A DNA stretch of 64,000 nt from NCBI GenBank assembly GCA_951799425.1, contig OX637399.1:36863701-36927700 (forward strand), read 5' to 3'. This document shows positions 24,568-38,173 of the stretch, piece by piece. The notes under the pieces were generated by a model that was not told the origin of the DNA, did not search any database, and worked only from the letters and a program-made list of their open reading frames with translations. The first letter of the stretch is position 1; each line of letters begins with the position of its first letter. The position numbers and the translations under genes are program-made. The DNA is from Ilex aquifolium (taxonomy: Eukaryota > Streptophyta > Magnoliopsida > Aquifoliales > Aquifoliaceae).

Positions 24568-27500
24568 GTTATGTCAGAAATACTAAAGATTGGGAAATTA
24601 CTTTTTTTTTTCCTTGTGGAGGGGAATGACCAACTATACCAAACTTCCATCTTCGAACTTGTTAGAAGATGAATCACCAATTTTGATCTCAATATATTGG
24701 TTAGGGTTTCAAGTTCTCATTGCAATGCCGCAAGAATTAGCTCAATCAGAGTTCGGGAGAAAAAGTTATGTCCGATATAATATTTCATTTTAAAGGAGGA
24801 CTACTTATTACACAAAACTTGCATTACAATAGAGCCCATGCTAGAGGATTTTTCATGACTTTTGATGTGAATAAAATGGTTAGGGATTGAAGAATTCTTT
24901 ACAATGCCGCAAGAATCATCTTAATCAGAGACCGGAGCAAAAAGTTATGTCAGAAATACTAAAGATTGGGAAATTACTTTTTTTTTTCCTTGTGGAGGGG
25001 AATGACCAACTATACCAAACTTCCATCTTCGAACTTGTTAGAAGATGAATCACCAATTTTGATCTCAATATATTGGTTAGGGTTTCAAGTTCTCATTGCA
25101 ATGCCGCAAGAATTAGCTCAATCAGAGTTCGGGAGAAAAAGTTATGTCCGATATAATATTTCATTTTAAAGGAGGACTACTTATTACACAAAACTTGCAT
25201 TACAATAGAGCCCATGCTAGAGGATTTTTCATGACTTTTGATGTGAATAAAATGGTTAGGGATTGAAGAATTCTTTACAATGCCGCAAGAATCATCTTAA
25301 TCAGAGACCGGAGCAAAAAGTTATGTCAGAAATACTAAAGAATGGGAAATTACTTTTTTTTTCCTTGTGGAGGGAATGGCCAACTATACCAAACTTCCAC
25401 CACAATTTCGAACTTGTTAGAAGATGAATCACCAATTTTGATCTGAATATATTTGTTAGGGTTTCAAGTTCTCTTTGCAATGCCGTAAGTATTAGCTCAA
25501 TCCGAGTTCGGGAGAAAGAGTTATGTCGGATATAATATTTCATTTTAAAGGAGGACTACTTATTACACAAAACTTGCGTTACAATAGAGTCCATGCTAGA
25601 GGATTTTTCCTGACTTTTGATGTGAATAAAATGGTTAGGGATTGAAGAATTCTTTACAATGCCGCAAGAATCATCTTAATCAGAGACCGGAGCAAAAAGT
25701 TATGTCAGAAATACTGAAGATTGGGAAATTACTTTTTTTTGCCTTGTGGAGGGGAATGACCAACTATACCAAACTTCCATCACAATTTCGAACTTGTTAG
25801 AAGATGAATCACCAATTTTGATCTGAATATATTTGTTAGGGTTTCAAGTTCTCTTTGCAATGCCGTAAGTATTAGCTCAATCCGAGTTCGGGAGAAAGAG
25901 TTATGTCGGATATAATATTTCATTTTAAAGGAGGACTACTTATTACACAAAACTTGCGTTACAATAGAGCCCATGCTAGAGGATTTTTCATGACTTTTGA
26001 TGTGAATAAAATGGTTAGGAATTGAAGAATGCTTTACAATGCTGCAAGAATCATCTTAATCAGAGACCGGAGCAAAAAGTTATGTCAGAAATACTAAAGA
26101 TTGGGAAATTACTTTTTTTTTTCCTTGTGGAGGGGAATGGCCAACTATACCAAACTTCCATCTTCGAACTTGTTAGAAGATGAATCACCAATTTTGATCT
26201 CAATATATTGGTTAGGGTTTCAAGTTCTCATTGCAATGCCGCAAGAATTAGCTCAATCAGAGTTCGGGAGAAAAAGTTATGTCCGATATAATATTTCATT
26301 TTAAAGGAGGACTACTTATTACACAAAACTTGCATTACAATAGAGCCCATGCTAGAGGATTTTTCATGACTTTTGATGTGAATAAAATGGTTAGGGATTG
26401 AAGAATTCTTTACAATGCCGCAAGAATCATCTTAATCAGAGACCGGAGCAAAAAGTTATGTCAGAAATACTAAAGAATGGGAAATTACTTTTTTTTTCCT
26501 TGTGGAGGGAATGGCCAACTATACCAAACTTCCACCACAATTTCGAACTTGTTAGAAGATGAATCACCAATTTTGATCTGAATATATTTGTTAGGGTTTC
26601 AAGTTCTCTTTGCAATGCCGTAAGTATTAGCTCAATCCGAGTTCGGGAGAAAGAGTTATGTCGGATATAATATTTCATTTTAAAGGAGGACTACTTATTA
26701 CACAAAACTTGCGTTACAATAGAGTCCATGCTAGAGGATTTTTCCTGACTTTTGATGTGAATAAAATGGTTAGGGATTGAAGAATTCTTTACAATGCCGC
26801 AAGAATCATCTTAATCAGAGACCGGAGCAAAAAGTTATGTCAGAAATACTGAAGATTGGGAAATTACTTTTTTTTGCCTTGTGGAGGGGAATGGCCAACT
26901 ATACCAAACTTCCATCACAATTTCGAACTTGTTAGAAGATGAATCACCAATTTTGATCTGAATATATTTGTTAGGGTTTCAAGTTCTCTTTGCAATGCCG
27001 TAAGTATTAGCTCAATCCGAGTTCGGGAGAAAGAGTTATGTCGGATATAATATTTCATTTTAAAGGAGGACTACTTATTACACAAAACTTGCGTTACAAT
27101 AGAGCCCATGCTAGAGGATTTTTCATGACTTTTGATGTGAATAAAATGGTTAGGAATTGAAGAATGCTTTACAATGCTGCAAGAATCATCTTAATCAGAG
27201 ACCGGAGCAAAAAGTTATGTCAGAAATACTAAAGATTGGGAAATTACTTTTTTTTTTCCTTGTGGAGGGGAATGGCCAACTATACCAAACTTCCATCTTC
27301 GAACTTGTTAGAAGATGAATCACCAATTTTGATCTCAATATATTGGTTAGGGTTTCAAGTTCTCATTGCAATGCCGCAAGAATTAGCTCAATCAGAGTTC
27401 GGGAGAAAAAGTTATGTCCGATATAATATTTCATTTTAAAGGAGGACTACTTATTACACAAAACTTGCATTACAATAGAGCCCATGCTAGAGGATTTTTC

Positions 27501-28348
27501 ATGACTTTTGATGTGAATAAAATGGTTAGGGATTGAAGAATTCTTTACAATGCCGCAAGAATCATCTTAATCAGAGACCGGAGCAAAAAGTTATGTCAGA
27601 AATACTAAAGAATGGGAAATTACTTTTTTTTTCCTTGTGGAGGGAATGGCCAACTATACCAAACTTCCATCACAATTTCGAACTTGTTAGAAGATGAATC
27701 ACCAATTTTGATCTGAATATATTTGTTAGGGTTTCAAGTTCTCTTTGCAATGCCGTAAGTATTAGCTCAATCCGAGTTCGGGAGAAAGAGTTATGTCGGA
27801 TATAATATTTCATTTTAAAGGAGGACTACTTATTACACAAAACTTGCGTTACAATAGAGTCCATGCTAGAGGATTTTTCCTGACTTCTGATGTGAATAAA
27901 ATGGTTAGGGATTGAAGAATTCTTTACAATGCCGCTAGAATCATCTTAATCAGAGACCGGAGCAAAAAGTTATGTCAGAAATACTGAAGATTGGGAAATT
28001 ACTTTTTTTTGCCTTGTGGAGGGGAATGTCCAACTATACCAAACTTCCATCACAATTTCGAACTTGTTAGAAGATGAATCACCAATTTTGATCTCAATAT
28101 ATTGGTTTGGGTTTCAAGTTCTCTTTGCAATGCCGCAAGAATTAGCTCAATCCGAGTTCGGGAGAAAGAGTTATGTCGGATATAATATTTCATTTTAAAG
28201 GAGGACTACTTATTACACAAAACTTGCGTTACAATAGAGCCCATGCTAGAGGATTTTTCATGACTTTTGATGTGAATAAAATGGTTAGGGATTGAAGAAT
28301 TCTTTACAATGCCGCAAGAATCATCTTAATCAGAGACCGGAGCAAAAA
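24568..28348 (+). repeat. HOR block 9: 10-mer (3781 bp)
   Basis: Monomers start at 24568 (A1), 24944 (A1), 25320 (B, CCACC), 25699 (C with A1-like GAATGACC), 26079 (A2), 26455 (B, CCACC), 26834 (C), 27214 (A2), 27590 (B with rare GACTTCTG, plus private GCCGCTAG) and 27969 (D). The B-C-A2 trimer is repeated in tandem with the CCACC marker in both copies, pointing to a recent 1135 bp duplication. Confidence 0.9.
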
Positions 28349-31300
28349 GTTATGTCAGAAATACTAAAGATTGGGAAATTACTTTTTTTTTTCCTTGTGG
28401 AGGGGAATGACCAACTATACCAAACTTCCATCTTCGAACTTGTTAGAAGATGAATCACCAATTTTGATCTCAATATATTGGTTAGGGTTTCAAGTTCTCA
28501 TTGCAATGCCGCAAGAATTAGCTCAATCAGAGTTCGGGAGAAAAAGTTATGTCCGATATAATATTTCATTTTAAAGGAAGACTACTTATTACACAAAACT
28601 TGCATTACAATAGAGCCCATGCTAGAGGATTTTTCATGACTTTTGATGTGAATAAAATGGTTAGGGATTGAAGAATTCTTTACAATGCCGCAAGAATCAT
28701 CTTAATCAGAGACCGGAGCAAAAAGTTATGTCAGAAATACTAAAGATTGGGAAATTACTTTTTTTTTTCCTTGTGGAGGGGAATGACCAACTATACCAAA
28801 CTTCCATCTTCGAACTTGTTAGAAGATGAATCACCAATTTTGATCTCAATATATTGGTTAGGGTTTCAAGTTCTCATTGCAATGCCGCAAGAATTAGCTC
28901 AATCAGAGTTCGGGAGAAAAAGTTATGTCCGATATAATATTTCATTTTAAAGGAGGACTACTTATTACACAAAACTTGCATTACAATAGAGCCCATGCTA
29001 GAGGATTTTTCATGACTTTTGATGTGAATAAAATGGTTAGGGATTGAAGAATTCTTTACAATGCCGCAAGAATCATCTTAATCAGAGACCGGAGCAAAAA
29101 GTTATGTCAGAAATACTAAAGAATGGGAAATTACTTTTTTTTTCCTTGTGGAGGGAATGGCCAACTATACCAAACTTCCATCACAATTTCGAACTTGTTA
29201 GAAGATGAATCACCAATTTTGATCTGAATATATTTGTTAGGGTTTCAAGTTCTCTTTGCAATGCCGTAAGTATTAGCTCAATCCGAGTTCGGGAGAAAGA
29301 GTTATGTCGGATATAATATTTCATTTTAAAGGAGGACTACTTATTACACAAAACTTGCGTTACAATAGAGTCCATGCTAGAGGATTTTTCCTGACTTTTG
29401 ATGTGAATAAAATGGTTAGGGATTGAAGAATTTTTTACAATGCCGCAAGAATCATCTTAATCAGAGACCGGAGCAAAAAGTTATGTCAGAAATACTGAAG
29501 ATTGGGAAATTACTTTTTTTTGCCTTGTGGAGGGGAATGGCCAACTATACCAAACTTCCATCACAATTTCGAACTTGTTAGAAGATGAATCACCAATTTT
29601 GATCTGAATATATTTGTTAGGGTTTCAAGTTCTCTTTGCAATGCCGTAAGTATTAGCTCAATCCGAGTTCGGGAGAAAGAGTTATGTCGGATATAATATT
29701 TCATTTTAAAGGAGGACTACTTATTACACAAAACTTGCGTTACAATAGAGCCCATGCTAGAGGATTTTTCATGACTTTTGATGTGAATAAAATGGTTAGG
29801 AATTGAAGAATGCTTTACAATGCTGCAAGAATCATCTTAATCAGAGACCGGAGCAAAAAGTTATGTCAGAAATACTAAAGATTGGGAAATTACTTTTTTT
29901 TTTCCTTGTGGAGGGGAATGGCCAACTATACCAAACTTCCATCTTCGAACTTGTTAGAAGATGAATCACCAATTTTGATCTCAATATATTGGTTAGGGTT
30001 TCAAGTTCTCATTGCAATGCCGCAAGAATTAGCTCAATCAGAGTTCGGGAGAAAAAGTTATGTCCGATATAATATTTCATTTTAAAGGAGGACTACTTAT
30101 TACACAAAACTTGCATTACAATAGAGCCCATGCTAGAGGATTTTTCATGACTTTTGATGTGAATAAAATGGTTAGGGATTGAAGAATTCTTTACAATGCC
30201 GCAAGAATCATCTTAATCAGAGACCGGAGCAAAAAGTTATGTAAGAAATACTAAAGATTGGGAAATTACTTTTTTTTTTCCTTGTGGAGGGGAATGACCA
30301 ACTATACCAAACTTCCATCTTCGAACTTGTTAGAAGATGAATCACCAATTTTGATCTCAATATATTGGTTAGGGTTTCAAGTTCTCATTGCAATGCCGCA
30401 AGAATTAGCTCAATCAGAGTTCGGGAGAAAAAGTTATGTCCGATATAATATTTCATTTTAAAGGAGGACTACTTATTACACAAAACTTGCATTACAATAG
30501 AGCCCATGCTAGAGGATTTTTCATGACTTTTGATGTGAATAAAATGGTTAGGGATTGAAGAATTCTTTACAATGCCGCAAGAATCATCTTAATCAGAGAC
30601 CGGAGCAAAAAGTTATGTCAGAAATACTAAAGAATGGGAAATTACTTTTTTTTTCCTTGTGGAGGGAATGGCCAACTATACCAAACTTCCATCACAATTT
30701 CGAACTTGTTAGAAGATGAATCACCAATTTTGATATGAATATATTTGTTAGGGTTTCAAGTTCTCTTTGCAATGCCGTAAGTATTAGCTCAATCCGAGTT
30801 CGGGAGAAAGAGTTATGTCGGATATAATATTTCATTTTAAAGGAGGACTACTTATTACACAAAACTTGCGTTACAATAGAGTCCATGCTAGAGGATTTTT
30901 CCTGACTTTTGATGTGAATAAAATGGTTAGGGATTGAAGAATTCTTTACAATGCCGCAAGAATCATCTTAATCAGAGACCGGAGCAAAAAGTTATGTCAG
31001 AAATACTGAAGATTGGGAAATTACTTTTTTTTGCCTTGTGGAGGGGAATGGCCAACTATACCAAACTTCCATCACAATTTCGAACTTGTTAGAAGATGAA
31101 TCACCAATTTTGATCTGAATATATTTGTTAGGGTTTCAAGTTCTCTTTGCAATGCCGTAAGTATTAGCTCAATCCGAGTTCGGGAGAAAGAGTTATGTCG
31201 GATATAATATTTCATTTTAAAGGAGGACTACTTATTACACAAAACTTGCGTTACAATAGAGCCCATGCTAGAGGATTTTTCATGACTTTTGATGTGAATA

Positions 31301-32881
31301 AAATGGTTAGGAATTGAAGAATGCTTTACAATGCTGCAAGAATCATCTTAATCAGAGACCGGAGCAAAAAGTTATGTCAGAAATACTAAAGATTGGGAAA
31401 TTACTTTTTTTTTTCCTTGTGGAGGGGAATGGCCAACTATACCAAACTTCCATCTTCGAACTTGTTAGAAGATGAATCACCAATTTTGATCTCAATATAT
31501 TGGTTAGGGTTTCAAGTTCTCATTGCAATGCCGCAAGAATTAGCTCAATCAGAGTTCGGGAGAAAAAGTTATGTCCGATATAATATTTCATTTTAAAGGA
31601 GGACTACTTATTACACAAAACTTGCATTACAATAGAGCCCATGCTAGAGGATTTTTCATGACTTTTGATGTGAATAAAATGGTTAGGGATTGAAGAATTC
31701 TTTACAATGCCGCAAGAATCATCTTAATCAGAGACCGGAGCAAAAAGTTATGTAAGAAATACTAAAGATTGGGAAATTACTTTTTTTTTTCCTTGTGGAG
31801 GGGAATGACCAACTATACCAAACTTCCATCTTCGAACTTGTTAGAAGATGAATCACCAATTTTGATCTCAATATATTGGTTAGGGTTTCAACTTCTCATT
31901 GCAATGCCGCAAGAATTAGCTCAATCAGAGTTCGGGAGAAAAAGTTATGTCCGATATAATATTTCATTTTAAAGGAGGACTACTTATTACACAAAACTTG
32001 CATTACAATAGAGCCCATGCTAGAGGATTTTTCATGACTTTTGATGTGAATAAAATGGTTAGGGATTGAAGAATTCTTTACAATGCCGCAAGAATCATCT
32101 TAATCAGAGACCGGAGCAAAAAGTTATGTCAGAAATACTAAAGAATGGGAAATTACTTTTTTTTTCCTTGTGGAGGGAATGGCCAACTATACCAAACTTC
32201 CATCACAATTTCGAACTTGTTAGAAGATGAATCACCAATTTTGATCTGAATATATTTGTTAGGGTTTCAAGTTCTCTTTGCAATGCCGTAAGTATTAGCT
32301 CAATCCGAGTTCGGGAGAAAGAGTTATGTCGGATATAATATTTCATTTTAAAGGAGGACTACTTATTACACAAAACTTGCGTTACAATAGAGTCCATGCT
32401 AGAGGATTTTTCCTGACTTTTGATGTGAATAAAATGGTTAGGGATTGAAGAATTCTTTACAATGCCGCAAGAATCATCTTAATCAGAGACCGGAGCAAAA
32501 AGTTATGTCAGAAATACTGAAGATTGGGAAATTACTTTTTTTTGCCTTGTGGAGGGGAATGTCCAACTATACCAAACTTCCATCACAATTTCGAACTTGT
32601 TAGAAGATGAATCACCAATTTTGATCTCAATATATTGGTTTGGGTTTCAAGTTCTCTTTGCAATGCCGCAAGAATTAGCTCAATCCGAGTTCGGGAGAAA
32701 GAGTTATGTCGGATATAATATTTCATTTTAAAGGAGGACTACTTATTACACAAAACTTGCGTTACAATAGAGCCCATGCTAGAGGATTTTTCATGACTTT
32801 TGATGTGAATAAAATGGTTAGGGATTGAAGAATTCTTTACAATGCCGCAAGAATCATCTTAATCAGAGACCGGAGCAAAAA
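28349..32881 (+). repeat. HOR block 10: 12-mer (4533 bp)
   Basis: Monomers start at 28349 (A1, private AAAGGAAGA), 28725 (A1), 29101 (B, private GAATTTTTTAC that removes the EcoRI site), 29480 (C), 29860 (A2), 30236 (A1k), 30612 (B, private GATATGAAT), 30991 (C), 31371 (A2), 31747 (A1k, private CAACTTCTC), 32123 (B) and 32502 (D). The unit A1k-B-C-A2 (1511 bp) is present in repeated register. Confidence 0.9.
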
Positions 32882-33636
32882 GTTATGTCAGAAATACTAA
32901 AGATTGGGAAATTACTTTTTTTTTTCCTTGTGGAGGGGAATGACCAACTATACCAAACTTCCATCTTCGAACTTGTTAGAAGATGAATCACCAATTTTGA
33001 TCTCAATATATTGGTTAGGGTTTCAAGTTCTCATTGCAATGCCGCAAGAATTAGCTCAATCAGAGTTCGGGAGAAAAAGTTATGTCCGATATAATATTTC
33101 ATTTTAAAGGAGGACTACTTATTACACAAAACTTGCATTACAATAGAGCCCATGCTAGAGGATTTTTCATGACTTTTGATGTGAATAAAATGGTTAGGGA
33201 TTGAAGAATTCTTTACAATGCCGCAAGAATCATCTTAATCAGAGACCGGAGCAAAAAGTTATGTCAGAAATACTAAAGAATGGGAAATTACTTTTTTTTT
33301 CCTTGTGGAGGGAATGGCCAACTATACCAAACTTCCATCACAATTTCGAACTTGTTAGAAGATGAATCACCAATTTTGATCTGAATATATTTGTTAGGGT
33401 TTCAAGTTCTCTTTGCAATGCCGTAAGTATTAGCTCAATCCGAGTTCGGGAGAAAGAGTTATGTCGGATATAATATTTCATTTTAAAGGAGGACTACTTA
33501 TTACACAAAACTTGCGTTACAATAGAGTCCATGCTAGAGGATTTTTCCTGACTTTTGATGTGAATAAAATGGTTAGGGATTGAAGAATTCTTTACAATGC
33601 CGCAAGAATCATCTTAATCAGAGACCGGAGCAAAAA

Positions 33637-34016
33637 GTTATGTCAGAAATACTGAAGATTGGGAAATTACTTTTTTTTGCCTTGTGGAGGGGAATGGCCA
33701 ACTATACCAAACTTCCATCACAATTTCGAACTTGTTAGAAGATGAATCACCAATTTTGATCTGAATATATTTGTTAGGGTTTCAAGTTCTCTTTGCAATG
33801 CCGTAAGTATTAGCTCAATCCGAGTTCGGGAGAAAGAGTTATGTCGGATATAATATTTCATTTTAAAGGAGGACTACTTATTACACAAAACTTGCGTTAC
33901 AATAGAGCCCATGCTAGAGGATTTTTCATGACTTTTGATGTGAATAAAATGGTTAGGGATTGAAGAATTCTTTACAATGCCGCAAGAATCATCTTAATCA
34001 GAGACCGGAGCAAAAA
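33637..34016 (+). repeat. C body with D-type tail
   Basis: The body has C markers (GAATGGCC, GATCTGAATATATTTG, CCGTAAG). The end reads TTAGGGATTGAAGAATTC and AATGCCGCAAG like D, instead of TTAGGAATTGAAGAATGC and AATGCTGC. An A1 follows, as it does after D. It is the mirror image of the D2 monomer 1135 bp downstream. Confidence 0.88.
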
Positions 34017-34771
34017 GTTATGTCAGAAATACTAAAGATTGGGAAATTACTTTTTTTTTTCCTTGTGGAGGGGAATGACCAACTATACCAAACTTCCATC
34101 TTCGAACTTGTTAGAAGATGAATCACCAATTTTGATCTCAATATATTGGTTAGGGTTTCAAGTTCTCATTGCAATGCCGCAAGAATTAGCTCAATCAGAG
34201 TTCGGGAGAAAAAGTTATGTCCGATATAATATTTCATTTTAAAGGAGGACTACTTATTACACAAAACTTGCATTACAATAGAGCCCATGCTAGAGGATTT
34301 TTCATGACTTTTGATGTGAATAAAATGGTTAGGGATTGAAGAATTCTTTACAATGCCGCAAGAATCATCTTAATCAGAGACCGGAGCAAAAAGTTATGTC
34401 AGAAATACTAAAGAATGGGAAATTACTTTTTTTTTCCTTGTGGAGGGAATGGCCAACTATACCAAACTTCCATCACAATTTCGAACTTGTTAGAAGATGA
34501 ATCACCAATTTTGATCTGAATATATTTGTTAGGGTTTCAAGTTCTCTTTGCAATGCCGTAAGTATTAGCTCAATCCGAGTTCGGGAGAAAGAGTTATGTC
34601 GGATATAATATTTCATTTTAAAGGAGGACTACTTATTACACAAAACTTGCGTTACAATAGAGTCCATGCTAGAGGATTTTTCCTGACTTTTGATGTGAAT
34701 AAAATGGTTAGGGATTGAAGAATTCTTTACAATGCCGCAAGAATCATCTTAATCAGAGACCGGAGCAAAAA

Positions 34772-35151
34772 GTTATGTCAGAAATACTGAAGATTGGGAA
34801 ATTACTTTTTTTTGCCTTGTGGAGGGGAATGTCCAACTATACCAAACTTCCATCACAATTTCGAACTTGTTAGAAGATGAATCACCAATTTTGATCTCAA
34901 TATATTGGTTTGGGTTTCAAGTTCTCTTTGCAATGCCGCAAGAATTAGCTCAATCCGAGTTCGGGAGAAAGAGTTATGTCGGATATAATATTTCATTTTA
35001 AAGGAGGACTACTTATTACACAAAACTTGCGTTACAATAGAGCCCATGCTAGAGGATTTTTCATGACTTTTGATGTGAATAAAATGGTTAGGAATTGAAG
35101 AATGCTTTACAATGCTGCAAGAATCATCTTAATCAGAGACCGGAGCAAAAA
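34772..35151 (+). repeat. Type D2 monomer: D body with C-type tail (first occurrence)
   Basis: The body is D (GAATGTCC, TTTGGGTTT, CCGCAAGAATT). The end has the C tail (TTAGGAATTGAAGAATGC, AATGCTGC) and is followed by A2. D and C are identical between about 34945 and 35080, so the switch lies there. D2 monomers recur at 39685, 43092, 47255, 51418 and 55581, once in the 9-mer and once in each 11-mer. Confidence 0.9.
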
Positions 35152-38100
35152 GTTATGTCAGAAATACTAAAGATTGGGAAATTACTTTTTTTTTTCCTTG
35201 TGGAGGGGAATGGCCAACTATACCAAACTTCCATCTTCGAACTTGTTAGAAGATGAATCACCAATTTTGATCTCAATATATTGGTTAGGGTTTCAAGTTC
35301 TCATTGCAATGCCGCAAGAATTAGCTCAATCAGAGTTCGGGAGAAAAAGTTATGTCCGATATAATATTTCATTTTAAAGGAGGACTACTTATTACACAAA
35401 ACTTGCATTACAATAGAGCCCATGCTAGAGGATTTTTCATGACTTTTGATGTGAATAAAATGGTTAGGGATTGAAGAATTCTTTACAATGCCGCAAGAAT
35501 CATCTTAATCAGAGACCGGAGCAAAAAGTTATGTAAGAAATACTAAAGATTGGGAAATTACTTTTTTTTTTCCTTGTGGAGGGGAATGACCAACTATACC
35601 AAACTTCCATCTTCGAACTTGTTAGAAGATGAATCACCAATTTTGATCTCAATATATTGGTTAGGGTTTCAAGTTCTCATTGCAATGCCACAAGAATTAG
35701 CTCAATCAGAGTTCGGGAGAAAAAGTTATGTCCGATATAATATTTCATTTTAAAGGAGGACTACTTATTACACAAAACTTGCATTACAATAGAGCCCATG
35801 CTAGAGGATTTTTCATGACTTTTGATGTGAATAAAATGGTTAGGGATTGAAGAATTCTTTACAATGCCGCAAGAATCATCTTAATCAGAGACCGGAGCAA
35901 AAAGTTATGTCAGAAATACTAAAGAATGGGAAATTACTTTTTTTTTCCTTGTGGAGGGAATGGCCAACTATACCAAACTTCCATCACAATTTCGAACTTG
36001 TTAGAAGATGAATCACCAATTTTGATCTGAATATATTTGTTAGGGTTTCAAGTTCTCTTTGCAATGCCGTAAGTATTAGCTCAATCCGAGTTCGGGAGAA
36101 AGAGTTATGTCGGATATAATATTTCATTTTAAAGGAGGACTACTTATTACACAAAACTTGCGTTACAATAGAGTCCATGCTAGAGGATTTTTCCTGACTT
36201 TTGATGTGAATAAAATGGTTAGGGATTGAAGAATTCTTTACAATGCCGCAAGAATCATCTTAATCAGAGACCGGAGCAAAAAGTTATGTCAGAAATACTG
36301 AAGATTGGGAAATTACTTTTTTTTGCCTTGTGGAGGGGAATGGCCAACTATACCAAACTTCCATCACAATTTCGAACTTGTTAGAAGATGAATCACCAAT
36401 TTTGATCTGAATATATTTGTTAGGGTTTCAAGTTCTCTTTGCAATGCCGTAAGTATTAGCTCAATCCGAGTTCGGGAGAAAGAGTTATGTCGGATATAAT
36501 ATTTCATTTTAAAGGAGGACTACTTATTACACAAAACTTGCGTTACAATAGAGCCCATGCTAGAGGATTTTTCATGACTTTTGATGTGAATAAAATGGTT
36601 AGGAATTGAAGAATGCTTTACAATGCTGCAAGAATCATCTTAATCAGAGACCGGAGCAAAAAGTTATGTCAGAAATACTAAAGATTGGGAAATTACTTTT
36701 TTTTTTCCTTGTGGAGGGGAATGGCCAACTATACCAAACTTCCATCTTCGAACTTGTTAGAAGATGAATCACCAATTTTGATCTCAATATATTGGTTAGG
36801 GTTTCAAGTTCTCATTGCAATGCCGCAAGAATTAGCTCAATCAGAGTTCGGGAGAAAAAGTTATGTCCGATATAATATTTCATTTTAAAGGAGGACTACT
36901 TATTACACAAAACTTGCATTACAATAGAGCCCATGCTAGAGGATTTTTCATGACTTTTGATGTGAATAAAATGGTTAGGGATTGAAGAATTCTTTACAAT
37001 GCCGCAAGAATCATCTTAATCAGAGACCGGAGCAAAAAGTTATGTAAGAAATACTAAAGATTGGGAAATTACTTTTTTTTTTCCTTGTGGAGGGGAATGA
37101 CCAACTATACCAAACTTCCATCTTCGAACTTGTTAAAAGATGAATCACCAATTTTGATCTCAATATATTGGTTAGGGTTTCAAGTTCTCATTGCAATGCC
37201 GCAAGAATTAGCTCAATCAGAGTTCGGGAGAAAAAGTTATGTCCGATATAATATTTCATTTTAAAGGAGGACTACTTATTACACAAAACTTGCATTACAA
37301 TAGAGCCCATGCTAGAGGATTTTTCATGACTTTTGATGTGAATAAAATGGTTAGGGATTGAAGAATTCTTTACAATGCCGCAAGAATCATCTTAATCAGA
37401 GACCGGAGCAAAAAGTTATGTCAGAAATACTAAAGAATGGGAAATTACTTTTTTTTTCCTTGTGGAGGGAATGGCCAACTATACCAAACTTCCATCCAAA
37501 TTTCGAACTTGTTAGAAGATGAATCACCAATTTTGATCTGAATATATTTGTTAGGGTTTCAAGTTCTCTTTGCAATGCCGTAAGTATTAGCTCAATCCGA
37601 GTTCGGGAGAAAGAGTTATGTCGGATATAATATTTCATTTTAAAGGAGGACTACTTATTACACAAAACTTGCGTTACAATAGATTCCATGCTAGAGGATT
37701 TTTCCTGACTTTTGATGTGAATAAAATGGTTAGGGATTGAAGAATTCTTTACAATGCCGCAAGAATCATCTTAATCAGAGACCGGAGCAAAAAGTTATGT
37801 CAGAAATACTGAAGATTGGGAAATTACTTTTTTTTGCCTTGTGGAGGGGAATGTCCAACTATACCAAACTTCCATCACAATTTCGAACTTGTTAGAAGAT
37901 GAATCACCAATTTTGATCTCAATATATTGGTTTGGGTTTCAAGTTCTCTTTGCAATGCCGCAAGAATTAGCTCAATCCGAGTTCGGGAGAAAGAGTTATG
38001 TCGGATATAATATTTCATTTTAAAGGAGGACTACTTATTACACAAAACTTGCGTTACAATAGAGCCCATGCTAGAGGATTTTTCATGACTTTTGATGTGA

Positions 38101-38173
38101 ATAAAATGGTTAGGGATTGAAGAATTCTTTACAATGCCGCAAGAATCATCTTAATCAGAGACCGGAGCAAAAA

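Larger units (their letters stand above)
32882..38173 (+). repeat. HOR block 11: 14-mer (5292 bp)
   Basis: Monomers start at 32882 (A1), 33258 (B), 33637 (C body with D tail), 34017 (A1), 34393 (B), 34772 (D2: D body with C tail), 35152 (A2), 35528 (A1k, private GCCACAAG), 35904 (B), 36283 (C), 36663 (A2), 37039 (A1k, private TTAAAAGATG), 37415 (B, private CATCCAAATTTCG and AGATTCC) and 37794 (D). The last eight monomers repeat the order at 29860-32881 exactly 5292 bp downstream. The A1k at 37039 is the last one in the window. Confidence 0.9.
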
